Origin: Deltaproteobacteria bacterium
GTDB taxonomy: Bacteria; Desulfobacterota; DSM-4660; Desulfatiglandales; Desulfatiglandaceae
Direction of reading: 5' to 3'
NCBI GenBank assembly: GCA_003646995.1
Contig: QMLZ01000022.1
Coordinates: forward strand, 1-22,792
Length of the DNA stretch: 22,792 nucleotides
Part shown: piece by piece, positions 8,925-17,220 of the stretch
Layout of the letters: every line of letters starts with the position of its first letter
Position numbering within the stretch: the first letter of the stretch is position 1
Made by a program: the position numbers and the translations under genes
Notes under the pieces: generated by a model
Seen by the model: the letters and a program-made list of their open reading frames with translations, nothing else
What the model was told of the DNA's origin: nothing
Databases searched by the model: none

Positions 8925-11900
8925 TCACTTCATAGCCCACCATTGACAGCTTTGGGACAAGTCTATCTGGTTTGCGTCTTCTTCCTTTGGAATTATTACG
9001 CACTTGGACTTCTTGCTGTCGATCTTTACCATCAAAGGGTGTTCGGCCTTAATGTGCTTCAGGAAGGTTGTTTCTTCGACAACTGGCTGAGAGTTCAGCC
9101 AGTCCCAGTCAAGATGATCTCCACTACCTTCGGTAACCGTTAGATAGTGGATTCCAAGGGAGGTTATATTCAAGAAAAAGTGGGACCCTTGGGAAGGATC
9201 CGCCTTGAGTTTTTCGTACCTCAGCTCCACTATGGCGCACACCCCTGAAATATCTTTCCAGTTAACCGGAATCCCCAGCCAAGGGTCAGCAGACCCCCAC
9301 CGCCCAGGCCCAATAAGCAAATACGAATTCTTCTGCTTGACCAAAGAAGAGTTAATTTTCCTTATTTCCTGGGCAATTTGCTGTGTGGCATCCGGGCTGA
9401 ACACGTCAGGTTTTACGAAAACCACATCCCTAATATCTTCCTTAACCCCAACACCAAGGGCTTGTGTACACCTGCAAATAGCCTTTTTCTCCTCCTCTTC
9501 TGTAATTATTATATTGAAACGCTCCTGCTCAAAGGCCATTGGCCTTATCTGAAGGAAGAAAAAGTCCCCTTTCTTGCCGCGCCCTTCCGCGAGATTCACA
9601 GAGAACTCTATCTCAATCGGGCAACCCAAATTTCTTCTTCCCATGTAAATAAGGTCCATGAGCAGATCAGGAAGGGGAAAACTGCCGTGCTTCAATATGG
9701 GCGCAAAGGTTAGAACTTTTGGCCCTGGCATGAAGCCTGAATCCCTGATGCGATGCTCTTCCGAAATATAAGTTCCACTTAAAAGCTTAACCGGCAGTTC
9801 TGCTTCGGCCTCGTCCACCTGCCGCTTCTCCAAATTGGAATAAGGCTCAAACTGAAGCCTCTCTGGATAGTTTCTGACCCGCAGTGCATAAAAGGATCGT
9901 TGAGCATTTTCCAGTATATCATCCACATTCGAGAATTGCGGCGTGACTTGAGGATAGCGAGGACAAAATCTCAGAGACTTTTCTCCTTCCACTACAGTCT
10001 TTCCAAAGCCCAACGCAATGCTTGCAATCCCGTCTTCTGGTTTCATTGGGCCTACTGGATAGAAGTTGTAAGACTGCGCCACTCCGCCAATGGTGGGATA
10101 AAAGAAATCTCCATGTTTCTGGCCGACGAGTTGCTGGATAATCACTGCCATCGCCTCTTCCTGGGGCCTCACGGAAATAGTTCTGGAATAAGACTTGGCC
10201 GATTCATAATAGGTGGAAGCATACACTAGTTTTATTGCGGTCACAAGGTGGCGGAGCCTTACTCGGAAATCTGGATGGTTATTAGGTATCATGTATGTCT
10301 TATAGATTCCGGCAAACGGCTGGAAATGGGCATCTTCAAGAAGGCTGGAAGATCTAACCGAAACAGGATAGGTTACTTTCTTGAGAAATACCTCCAGATG
10401 CTTTAAAAGCCACTCGGGCATCCTACCCTTTAAAAAATTTTCCCTTATTTCCTCGTCGCTGTATCCTTCCTGAGAAAAATGCTTAAGATCGTTTTCCTCT
10501 ACAAACGACTCGAACCCGTCTGTGCAAATAACCAGCGTCTTAGGAATCAGGATGTTTATCTCGTGGTATTTCTCGTGCAATTCTTGCTGTTCATATAATA
10601 GTGCTGACATGAAGGCCAGGCCCCTTGCTTTTCCGCCCAGAGACCCGCTTCCTATTTTTACAAAGTCCATGACCTCGGGATCAAAGTAATTTGGGCTGAA
10701 CTGAGCCACTACTCCTTTCTGCCGCCATTTCCTGAGCCCATGTATCATTGAAACCAGATACTGTCTTATCTCATCAACGCTTTCAAAGTCCGAGGTTTGG
10801 GCCTGCCTGATGGTTGAAGCCAAGGTGAACTCTGACCTGGCCATTATCCATCTGGAAAAGTGGTTGTGTTGAGCATGGTACAATAGAGATTCATCGGGCA
10901 CCCCGGCCACCTTTATTTCCAGTTCGTGAAGATCCGCCGCCCTGTCAATCTCCGTGCCGTCTGGCAAACGAAAAACAAATTCCCCGAATCCTAGATGGGT
11001 AAGGAAAAACTCATGGAGCTCCTTTATAAGATTTGGACTGTTCTTATCGATAAAGGCTGCGGGAATCCTGGCCGCGACTTCCATATTTCCGGACTCCGAA
11101 CTCATCAACAAAAGGGGTAAATCGGGTATTTCTTTCTTGATTCTCGTGAGGATCTCAAAACCTGCGTTATCGTCCAGCCTGCCTTGCCTAGGCAGCCGCG
11201 TGTCCGAAATTACTCCAAACAGGTAATCCTTGTACTTCTCACAGAATCCCACAGCTTCCTCATATGTCCTTGCCAGAAGAATCTTGGGCCTGGCCCGCAT
11301 AAGCAGAAGCCGATGCTCTTCGTTCAAGCCGCCCTGCAGCACTTCTTGGGTTTGCTTGACTATCTCTTTGTAGATCAGCGGAAGAAATGAGGAATAGTAA
11401 ACAGGTGAGTCTTCAACCAGAATAAGAACCCGAACCATTGCCCTTCGGGTGTCATGATCAACGTTTAGGCTGTCCTCTGCATTTTTTACCAGAGCGAGCA
11501 ACAAATCAGAGTTTCCTGACCAAATAAATATCTTATCCACACCCGTACAATCCATACTTTCCGGCAGCGGGTAAATGCTTCTTATACTGTGGGCAAGAAG
11601 AATCACGGGCAAAGAAGCGTTTATCTTTTTTATCTCGAGGCTCAGGGTAAATGCATCCATGTCTTCAAGGTGAGGCATGGCTATAACCATGTCCACTGTT
11701 TTCTGTTTGAGGAGTTTCAGTGCCTCACGAGCAGAAGCAGTCCGAGTAATTCTGGGCGGCTGGCTCAGGTTCAATCCCCTATACTCATTGATAATCTGAG
11801 AGGCTAGACTGGTATCCTCCTCAAGGATAAAGGCATCGTAAGGGCTTGAGACCAGGAGAATCTCCCTTATCTTATTTGCCATCAGCTCGTGGAATGCCTT

Positions 11901-11987
11901 GAAGCGCGGATAAAACTCTGCAGGCTCCGGAACTTTTTCTTTTGCCACCATATTATTCCCTATATGCAAAAGGTTATGGATACCCAT
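8925..11987 (-). CDS. Double receiver-domain protein with PEP-synthase/PPDK-type ATP-grasp domain
   Basis: A 1020-residue multidomain protein. Residues about 41-160 look like a receiver (REC) fold (REILLVSSPYD...VDMVIAMPHLEDMDAF), but M104 occupies the phosphoacceptor aspartate position, so it is degenerate. Residues about 185-335 form a second REC with the full set: E192/D193 in LILVEDSP, D262 in VISDTRLP, S296 and K315 in FIDKNSP. Residues about 440-818 match the PPDK N-terminal ATP-grasp domain: GSGSLGGKARGL, YPVSVRSSSLLED (R545), SIALGFGKTVVEG, and the closing EIEFSVN and FFLQIRPM. I see no TSHAA-type phosphohistidine domain and no PEP-binding barrel, so it is not a complete PEP synthase. 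The last 200 residues carry a distinct block, GPGRWGSADPWLGIPV. The ATG follows the serS stop directly (TAG then ATG); an alternative start at 11951 has AGGG 6 nt upstream and may be the real one. Proteins of similar build are, as I recall, annotated only as PEP/pyruvate-binding; function is unknown. Confidence 0.85.
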   Translation of the reverse strand: MGIHNLLHIGNNMVAKEKVPEPAEFYPRFKAFHELMANKIREILLVSSPYDAFILEEDTSLASQIINEYRGLNLSQPPRITRTASAREALKLLKQKTVDMVIAMPHLEDMDAFTLSLEIKKINASLPVILLAHSIRSIYPLPESMDCTGVDKIFIWSGNSDLLLALVKNAEDSLNVDHDTRRAMVRVLILVEDSPVYYSSFLPLIYKEIVKQTQEVLQGGLNEEHRLLLMRARPKILLARTYEEAVGFCEKYKDYLFGVISDTRLPRQGRLDDNAGFEILTRIKKEIPDLPLLLMSSESGNMEVAARIPAAFIDKNSPNLIKELHEFFLTHLGFGEFVFRLPDGTEIDRAADLHELEIKVAGVPDESLLYHAQHNHFSRWIMARSEFTLASTIRQAQTSDFESVDEIRQYLVSMIHGLRKWRQKGVVAQFSPNYFDPEVMDFVKIGSGSLGGKARGLAFMSALLYEQQELHEKYHEINILIPKTLVICTDGFESFVEENDLKHFSQEGYSDEEIRENFLKGRMPEWLLKHLEVFLKKVTYPVSVRSSSLLEDAHFQPFAGIYKTYMIPNNHPDFRVRLRHLVTAIKLVYASTYYESAKSYSRTISVRPQEEAMAVIIQQLVGQKHGDFFYPTIGGVAQSYNFYPVGPMKPEDGIASIALGFGKTVVEGEKSLRFCPRYPQVTPQFSNVDDILENAQRSFYALRVRNYPERLQFEPYSNLEKRQVDEAEAELPVKLLSGTYISEEHRIRDSGFMPGPKVLTFAPILKHGSFPLPDLLMDLIYMGRRNLGCPIEIEFSVNLAEGRGKKGDFFFLQIRPMAFEQERFNIIITEEEEKKAICRCTQALGVGVKEDIRDVVFVKPDVFSPDATQQIAQEIRKINSSLVKQKNSYLLIGPGRWGSADPWLGIPVNWKDISGVCAIVELRYEKLKADPSQGSHFFLNITSLGIHYLTVTEGSGDHLDWDWLNSQPVVEETTFLKHIKAEHPLMVKIDSKKSKCVIIPKEEDANQIDLSQSCQWWAMK

Positions 11988-13271
11988 CTATGGGATAGGC
12001 CCTGTTATCACTTCCAGCCCCCCCATATATTCCCTCAACGCCTCAGGTATGATCACGGTTCCGTCAGGTTGCTGATAATTCTCAAGAATGGCCACCACCG
12101 TCCTGCCCACTGCTAGCCCAGACCCGTTAAGGGTGTGCACAAGCTCTGTGCCCTTCGCCCCCTTTTTCTTGAACCGGATGCCCGCTCGCCTTGCCTGAAA
12201 GTCAGTAAAATTGCTGCAAGAGGAGATCTCCCTATAGAGGCCTTGCCCAGGCAACCAGACCTCGAGGTCGTACGTCTTAGCCGCTGAGAATCCAAGATCT
12301 CCGGTGCAGAGGCAAACCACCCGATAGTGTAAACCAAGGCGGCGCAGTATCTCTTCCGCGTTTCTTGTTAGCACCTCCAATTGGTCCCATGATTCCTCAG
12401 GCTTGCTGAATTTCACCAATTCCACCTTATTGAATTGGTGCTGTCGGATAAGTCCCCTAGTATCTTTTCCATAGGAACCCGCCTCAGACCTAAAGCAGGG
12501 CGTATATGAGACATAGGAGATAGGAAGCTCATCCTCATTCAAAATTTCTTCACGGTGAATATTTGTTACAGGGACCTCTGCCGTGGGAATCAAGAAATAG
12601 TCCCACCCTTCTATTTTGAAGAGATCTTCCTCAAACTTAGGCAGCTGACCTGTACCGGTCATACATGCCCTATTAACCATAAAGGGGGGAAGGACTTCCA
12701 GGTAACCATGCTCCTTTGTGTGAACATCAAGCATAAAGTTTATCAGGGCCCTCTCCAACCTTGCCCCTAACCCCTTGTATAGTGCGAACCTAGCTCCCGC
12801 GAGCTTGGCAGCACAGGCAAAATCCAGGATACCCAAATTTTCTCCTATCTCCCAGTGGGGTAAGGGCTCAAAATCCATTTCCTTCTTTTCGCCCCATATC
12901 CTCACAACCGCATTGTCCGACTCGTCCTTGCCAATGGGTACTGATTCATCGGGCACATTGGGGATCACCATCAGCAACTCACGCAGTTGTTCATCGTACT
13001 CATCAGCTTCTTTCTCCAGGCTCTTTATACGCGCAGAGACCTCCTTCATTTGCGATATTAAATCGGATGCATCTTTTCCCTCTTTTTTCAAACTCGCTAT
13101 GTTTTGGCTCACCGCATTTCTCTTGTGTCGCAGCTCCTCAAGCTTGGTTATCAGGCCTCGCCTTTTTGTGTCGATATCTTCGAACCGGGACATATCAAGA
13201 TCATAGCCCCTGGCCTTCAGCATCTCCTTGATCTGCTCCAAATGACTCCTCACGAACTTTAGATCAAGCAT
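11988..13271 (-). CDS. serS: Seryl-tRNA synthetase
   Basis: A 427-residue class II seryl-tRNA synthetase (E. coli 430). It charges tRNA-Ser and tRNA-Sec with serine. The first roughly 100 residues form the long antiparallel coiled-coil arm that grips the tRNA long variable loop ([17 protein letters not shown] region). The catalytic core follows with motif 2, [16 protein letters not shown] (R261), the LIPTAEVP serine-binding block, and motif 3, [19 protein letters not shown] (R390). The frame remains open upstream to 13316, but ATG at 13271 starts the expected MLDLKFVR N-terminus and has AAAGGAG 6 nt upstream, so I chose it. The stop abuts the start of the receiver/ATP-grasp gene. The gene is the first of the minus-strand run and faces resB across a 245-bp divergent spacer. 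Confidence 0.96.
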   Translation of the reverse strand: MLDLKFVRSHLEQIKEMLKARGYDLDMSRFEDIDTKRRGLITKLEELRHKRNAVSQNIASLKKEGKDASDLISQMKEVSARIKSLEKEADEYDEQLRELLMVIPNVPDESVPIGKDESDNAVVRIWGEKKEMDFEPLPHWEIGENLGILDFACAAKLAGARFALYKGLGARLERALINFMLDVHTKEHGYLEVLPPFMVNRACMTGTGQLPKFEEDLFKIEGWDYFLIPTAEVPVTNIHREEILNEDELPISYVSYTPCFRSEAGSYGKDTRGLIRQHQFNKVELVKFSKPEESWDQLEVLTRNAEEILRRLGLHYRVVCLCTGDLGFSAAKTYDLEVWLPGQGLYREISSCSNFTDFQARRAGIRFKKKGAKGTELVHTLNGSGLAVGRTVVAILENYQQPDGTVIIPEALREYMGGLEVITGPIP

Positions 13272-13516
13272 TCTCCGCTCCTTTCTCAGGTCTCTCTGAG
13301 GCGTACTACTCGTCAAAAACCACTACCGATTAATACCTGCTTATCTTACACTAATCCCGTTCAAAAACACAATCCCTTGACAAATACGAAACGATTGCCA
13401 TTGCTCTTTGTACCCCTACGTGGTAAAGAAATACAGGCATAATGCTGTGAAAAGTTGGCAAATCTGCGGCTTGACCGCCCGGCAAGGTTAAAAAAGGAGA
13501 AATAGAATCCCATCAA
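13272..13516. other. Divergent serS/resB intergenic region
   Basis: This 245-bp spacer should hold promoters for both directions. On the minus strand a TAAGAT -10-like box (13343-13348) has only a poor TTGTGT -35 18 nt away. On the plus strand TTGACA at 13377-13382 lacks a good -10 at the right distance. AAGGAG near 13493-13498 lies about 17 nt before the resB ATG, farther than usual. I see no RNA gene or small ORF. Confidence 0.4.
13278..13284 (-). promoter_or_regulatory. Ribosome binding site fixing the serS start
   Basis: AAAGGAG on the minus strand ends 6 nt before ATG 13271. This supports the 427-residue serS product over the 15-residue longer frame from 13316. Confidence 0.7.
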
Positions 13517-14929
13517 ATGAGCAATGAAGGAAAAAAGTACAACATTTTTTGGAAAACGTTCAGCTCAGTCAGGCTTACCATAGTTTTGCTGATCCTAATC
13601 GCGATCGCCTCTGTCCTAGGTACATTCATCCCCCAAAGAGAAGAAGCCGTGGATTTTGCACGGCACCTTAACCCTGAAACCCTTCGTGTATTCCAGGCAC
13701 TCGGGCTGTTTGACATGTACCACACTGCTTGGTTCCGGATACTTATAGGTCTTCTGGCCTTGAACCTCGTTGTCTGCTCAATCGACAGGTTCCCCGGCGT
13801 ATGGCGACGTTTTACAGCAGAACCTACACCTCTTAGACCCAGATTATTTGAACGAGTTCCGCAGGAACAGTCACTGGAGATTACCGCACCTTCGGAGTCA
13901 GTAGTCGAATCGGTCGAGGGACTCATTAGTTCCAGGTACAAAAGGGTGAGGAAAAAGGTATCTGACTCATCGACCTATTTTTACGTTGACAAGGGAAGGT
14001 ACAGCCATTTCGGCGTCTACCTGGTTCACCTAAGTGTTTTGATCATCATTATGGGAGCGCTTCTGGGCTCATTTTATGGATTTGAAGCCTATGTTAATAT
14101 CATGGAAGGGGATCAGGTCAGCAGCGCCATGATCAGGGGAAAAATGGTGCCTGTAGCTCTGGGTTTCAGCGTACGCTGCGATGATTTCAGTGTCTCGTTC
14201 TACGACAATGGCACCCCCAAAGAGTATCGTTCAGACCTCACTTTCCTTGATAACGGCAAGAAGCTCAAGTCCGCAGTGGTGAGGGTAAACCACCCTGTCA
14301 AGTTCCGGGGAATAGTTTTTTATCAATCAAGTTACGGTGTTGTTGCCGGTGACAACGCAAGGATAAGATTGGTTAGAAAAGCGAGCAAACCTGAAGTTAA
14401 ATACGTAGAAACACACTCCGGCCAACAAATACCTCTGCCCGGCGGCGAGGGCAGTTTTGTAGTTTCCCAAATTAAGGACAATTTCATGAATATGGGTCCT
14501 GCTGTGCTGATAAAGATCAAACCCAAAGATGGCAAACTAATAAGGTTTTGGGTCTTCCAAAACCAGGAGCGAATAAGGAGGCAATTTCCAGGTATATTTG
14601 ATAGATTTCCCACATTGAATCCCTCCGCGTTCAGTCCTTATACATTCTTTCTTGACGGAATCGAGAGCCGGTATTACACGGGATTGCAGGTAAGCAAGGA
14701 CCCTGGGGTGCCTGTGGTGTGGGCAGGATTTTTTCTTATAATCGCCGGCTTGTTTATAACCTTCTTCACTTCCCACAAGCGGATTTGGATAAGGGTCTTG
14801 CAACGTGAGGGCAAATCGGAGATTGCCATAGCCGGTATGGCGAACAAAAATCCAGTAGGACTTGAAAGAGAAATCCACGAACTGTTAGAAGGAATTAGGG
14901 CTTCTGTAGAGGAAAGAAAAAATGACTAA
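13517..14929 (+). CDS. resB: Cytochrome c biogenesis protein ResB (CcsB-type)
   Basis: A 470-residue ResB-family membrane protein of system II cytochrome c maturation. ResB works with CcsA to carry haem across the membrane and attach it to apocytochrome c. Predicted membrane helices are at about 19-38 (SSVRLTIVLLILIAIASVLG, then TFIPQ), 73-90 (FRILIGLLALNLVVCSID), 165-186 (with H164 and H171 nearby), and a C-terminal one (VVWAGFFLIIAGLFITFF). The large region between helices 3 and 4 is the extracytoplasmic domain with HPVKFRGIVFYQSSYG, a conserved ResB block. It overlaps ccsA by 8 nt, a coupled pair. The Shine-Dalgarno is oddly far (about 17 nt) from the ATG, but no better in-frame start was found. 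Confidence 0.93.
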   Translation: MSNEGKKYNIFWKTFSSVRLTIVLLILIAIASVLGTFIPQREEAVDFARHLNPETLRVFQALGLFDMYHTAWFRILIGLLALNLVVCSIDRFPGVWRRFTAEPTPLRPRLFERVPQEQSLEITAPSESVVESVEGLISSRYKRVRKKVSDSSTYFYVDKGRYSHFGVYLVHLSVLIIIMGALLGSFYGFEAYVNIMEGDQVSSAMIRGKMVPVALGFSVRCDDFSVSFYDNGTPKEYRSDLTFLDNGKKLKSAVVRVNHPVKFRGIVFYQSSYGVVAGDNARIRLVRKASKPEVKYVETHSGQQIPLPGGEGSFVVSQIKDNFMNMGPAVLIKIKPKDGKLIRFWVFQNQERIRRQFPGIFDRFPTLNPSAFSPYTFFLDGIESRYYTGLQVSKDPGVPVVWAGFFLIIAGLFITFFTSHKRIWIRVLQREGKSEIAIAGMANKNPVGLEREIHELLEGIRASVEERKND

Positions 14930-15764
14930 TACCACTATACTTAGCTACATTACTTTTGTCTATTTCGGAGCATTCTTTTTTTACCTGTGTATGATGATAA
15001 TTGGGAAACCCGTACTCGGAAAAGCGGCGACAGCTTTCTGCATTATAGGCTTTTTTGGCCAAGCTGTGGGCATAGGATTAAGGTGGTACGAATCGTATGA
15101 ACTTGGCATTGGACATGCGCCTTTTTCCAATATGTACGAATCCCTGATATTTTTCAGTTGGACCATCATACTCCTGTATCTCATCGTAGAATGGCGGACC
15201 AAGAACAAGACACTAGGTGTGTTTGTCTCTCCCTTGGCGTTCCTAGCCCTGGCCTATGCATCTTTTTCACCCTCTATTAACAGCCGGATTCAACCCTTGG
15301 TACCAGCACTAAAGAGCAATTGGTTGATAGCCCATGTTATTACCTGTTTCTTCGGCTATGCAGCATTCGGGATTTCATTCGGTCTAAGCCTGATGTACTT
15401 GATCAAAAAAAAGGGGGGGGATAACACGCAAAACCCGTTTCTCAGGCTTCTTCCCGGAACCTCCATACTGGATGACCTGAACTATCAAGTAGTTGTGATA
15501 GGCTTCTTGATGCTCACTTTGGGAATCATTACTGGCTCAGTATGGGCGCATTCAGCATGGGGCAGCTACTGGAGCTGGGATCCAAAGGAAACTTGGTCTC
15601 TAATAACCTGGCTGGTGTATGCCCTGGTATTACACTCGCGAATGGTAAGAGGATGGCGCGGCAAGCGCATGGCCTTTCTGTGTATAGTTGGGTTTTCATG
15701 CGTTCTCTTCACCTACTTTGGGGTCAACTACCTTGCCGGCTTACATAGCTACGCCAAGTCCTGA
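14922..15764 (+). CDS. ccsA: Cytochrome c biogenesis protein CcsA/ResC (haem ligation)
   Basis: A 280-residue polytopic membrane protein, full length for this family. The tryptophan-rich haem-handling WWD motif is WGSYWSWDPKET at 213-224, and conserved histidines are visible at H65, H138, H210, H238 and H274. The N-terminal block HAPFSNMYESLIFFSW is also typical. With ResB it exports haem and ligates it to CXXCH apocytochromes on the outer face of the membrane, implying that the organism makes c-type cytochromes. The ATG overlaps the end of resB. Odd feature: a hydrophilic loop (I161-KKKGGD) is encoded by an A8G8 homopolymer at 15405-15420, which contains the in-phase slippery heptamer A AAA AAG. 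A -1 shift there would meet TAA within three codons. Confidence 0.94.
   Translation: MTNTTILSYITFVYFGAFFFYLCMMIIGKPVLGKAATAFCIIGFFGQAVGIGLRWYESYELGIGHAPFSNMYESLIFFSWTIILLYLIVEWRTKNKTLGVFVSPLAFLALAYASFSPSINSRIQPLVPALKSNWLIAHVITCFFGYAAFGISFGLSLMYLIKKKGGDNTQNPFLRLLPGTSILDDLNYQVVVIGFLMLTLGIITGSVWAHSAWGSYWSWDPKETWSLITWLVYALVLHSRMVRGWRGKRMAFLCIVGFSCVLFTYFGVNYLAGLHSYAKS
15405..15420 (+). repeat. A8G8 homopolymer tract inside ccsA
   Basis: Eight A followed by eight G encode KKKGG in the zero frame. The tract includes the slippery heptamer A AAA AAG in the correct phase. A -1 shift reads GGG GGG GGA TAA and truncates CcsA just after residue 164. It is a possible slippage or phase-variation site, and also a common site of sequencing error. 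Confidence 0.75.
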
Positions 15765-15780
15765 GTGGTCTGCTTTTCCC

Positions 15781-17124
15781 ATGTCTGGAGCAAGCAAATT
15801 AGATCGGATAGCCCCGCCAGAATTCGTCACATCCATAATACAACGACTCTGGGAAAAGGGTCATGAAGTTTACATAGTCGGCGGAGCTGTTAGAGACGCT
15901 CTTCTGGGCCGCCGGCACCAGGATTGGGACCTCGCTACCACTGCCTCGGCTGCACAAATACGCCGGATTTTCCCAGATATTCGCCACTATCAGCTAAAAA
16001 GCGAAACCGTGTCCCTTGTGGGGCCTGACTACAAAGTGGAGGTTACTCCTTTTAGGGGCGGCGACCCAATGGCCCTACAGGAAGATCTTGCCCACAGGGA
16101 TTTCACTATAAACGCTCTTGCATATTGCCCTAGGAGGGAACAACTCATAGACCCTTTTGGAGGGTTAGCAGACCTCCGAAGGAGAAAAATAAGGGCAGTT
16201 GGAAGCCCAATGGACCGTTTCAGGGAAGACCCAATACGTCTCTTGAGAGCAGTGCGGCTCTGTGTAGAACTGGGAATGGACATTGAAGTATCCACCCAGA
16301 AATCCATGGAAACAGCGGCAAGGCTCATAGAGAGTTGCGCGGCAGAAAGAATCAGGGATGAATTAACCAAAATTTTGGTTGTACCGACGCCCTCGGTGGC
16401 CTTTCATCTTCTCCGAAGGACAGGCCTCATATCATACATATTACCGGAACTTTTGGAAGGATACTTGAAAAGGCAAAACAAGTACCACCGCTACACGATC
16501 TTCCGGCATATAATGGTCACACTGGACACGGTCAAGCCTACTCTATTACTTCGACTGGTTGCCCTGCTTCACGACATTGGAAAACCTAGAACTAGAACAA
16601 GACACAGGGGACACTGGCGTTTTTTAGGCCATGAGGAAGAAAGCGCGAAATTAGCGGAGCAAATTATGGAGCGGCTGAGATTTTCTTCGGGCCTGACTCG
16701 AAAAGTTGCCCATTTGGTGCGCCATCATCTGATAGAATACAATCCCCAATGGTCGGACTCAGCCGTGCGAAGATGGATCAGAAAGGTCGGCATTGAAAAC
16801 GCCGAAATCCTCATAATCTTCCGCAGAGCAGATCTATTGGCCCATGCAACCCCCTTAGCGGACAGGGATCTAAGACTACTTCAAGAGTTTGAAAAGCGGG
16901 TTAAGGAAATCCTGAGCGCCAAGAATTCCGTTTTTGCACCTTCAGGCCTCGCCGTTGACGGGGAGGATGTGATGCGATTGCTCGGCATCCCTCCCGGGCC
17001 CGAGGTGGGGAAGGTGTTGAAAGGCCTCTTGGAACTAGTCACGGAAAACCCAGAGTTAAATACAAGAAAGCAACTTGTCGATATCTTATTAAAGGGCTAT
17101 GAACCAGGAAAATCGAACGGTTAG
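15781..17124 (+). CDS. CCA-adding-type tRNA nucleotidyltransferase / poly(A) polymerase family with HD domain
   Basis: From ATG 15781 the protein has 447 residues. The class II nucleotidyltransferase head is clear: VGGAVRDALLG at 33-43, the metal-binding DWD pair D48/D50, a second carboxylate in VEVTPFRGG, RDFTINALAY at 106-115, and RLLRAVRL at 153-160. An HD hydrolase domain follows with H264-D265 in LLHDIGKPRTRTR, H284, and a HLVRHHLIEY block. This matches tRNA nucleotidyltransferases that build or repair the 3' CCA end and carry an HD domain with phosphodiesterase/phosphatase activity in some members. A poly(A) polymerase or a partial A- or C-adding enzyme cannot be excluded. The frame extends upstream into ccsA to 15688, but that segment has no family similarity, so the start after the ccsA stop was chosen; its Shine-Dalgarno (GAGTGG) is weak and distant. 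Confidence 0.9.
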   Translation: MSGASKLDRIAPPEFVTSIIQRLWEKGHEVYIVGGAVRDALLGRRHQDWDLATTASAAQIRRIFPDIRHYQLKSETVSLVGPDYKVEVTPFRGGDPMALQEDLAHRDFTINALAYCPRREQLIDPFGGLADLRRRKIRAVGSPMDRFREDPIRLLRAVRLCVELGMDIEVSTQKSMETAARLIESCAAERIRDELTKILVVPTPSVAFHLLRRTGLISYILPELLEGYLKRQNKYHRYTIFRHIMVTLDTVKPTLLLRLVALLHDIGKPRTRTRHRGHWRFLGHEEESAKLAEQIMERLRFSSGLTRKVAHLVRHHLIEYNPQWSDSAVRRWIRKVGIENAEILIIFRRADLLAHATPLADRDLRLLQEFEKRVKEILSAKNSVFAPSGLAVDGEDVMRLLGIPPGPEVGKVLKGLLELVTENPELNTRKQLVDILLKGYEPGKSNG

Positions 17125-17220
17125 CAGGCCATTCGATATTTCTTGACCAGACCAAGCCTCTTTTCTATACTCCCGAGGCCAAATGTGCCCGTTCAATTGG
17201 AAAAAGGAATCCATACGGTG

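Noticed and set aside
13272..13316. Longer N-terminus for seryl-tRNA synthetase starting at 13316
   Set aside because: The extra 15 residues have no family similarity, and a good Shine-Dalgarno sits just before ATG 13271.
13377..13405. Perfect TTGACA at 13377-13382 as a plus-strand promoter for resB
   Set aside because: At spacings of 16-19 nt no hexamer resembles TATAAT, so one half-site alone is not enough to call a promoter.
13513..13941. Minus-strand 142-codon frame opposite resB
   Set aside because: It is antisense to well-supported ResB membrane helices, and its product resembles nothing known.
15688..15780. Upstream start of the nucleotidyltransferase inside ccsA
   Set aside because: It would overlap the conserved C-terminus of ccsA by 77 bases and adds residues with no family match; ATG 15781 after the ccsA stop is simpler.
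17143..17220. TTG start for the lytic transglycosylase
   Set aside because: It would bury the signal peptide behind 26 residues; ATG 17221 or GTG 17218 gives a proper lipoprotein-like N-terminus.
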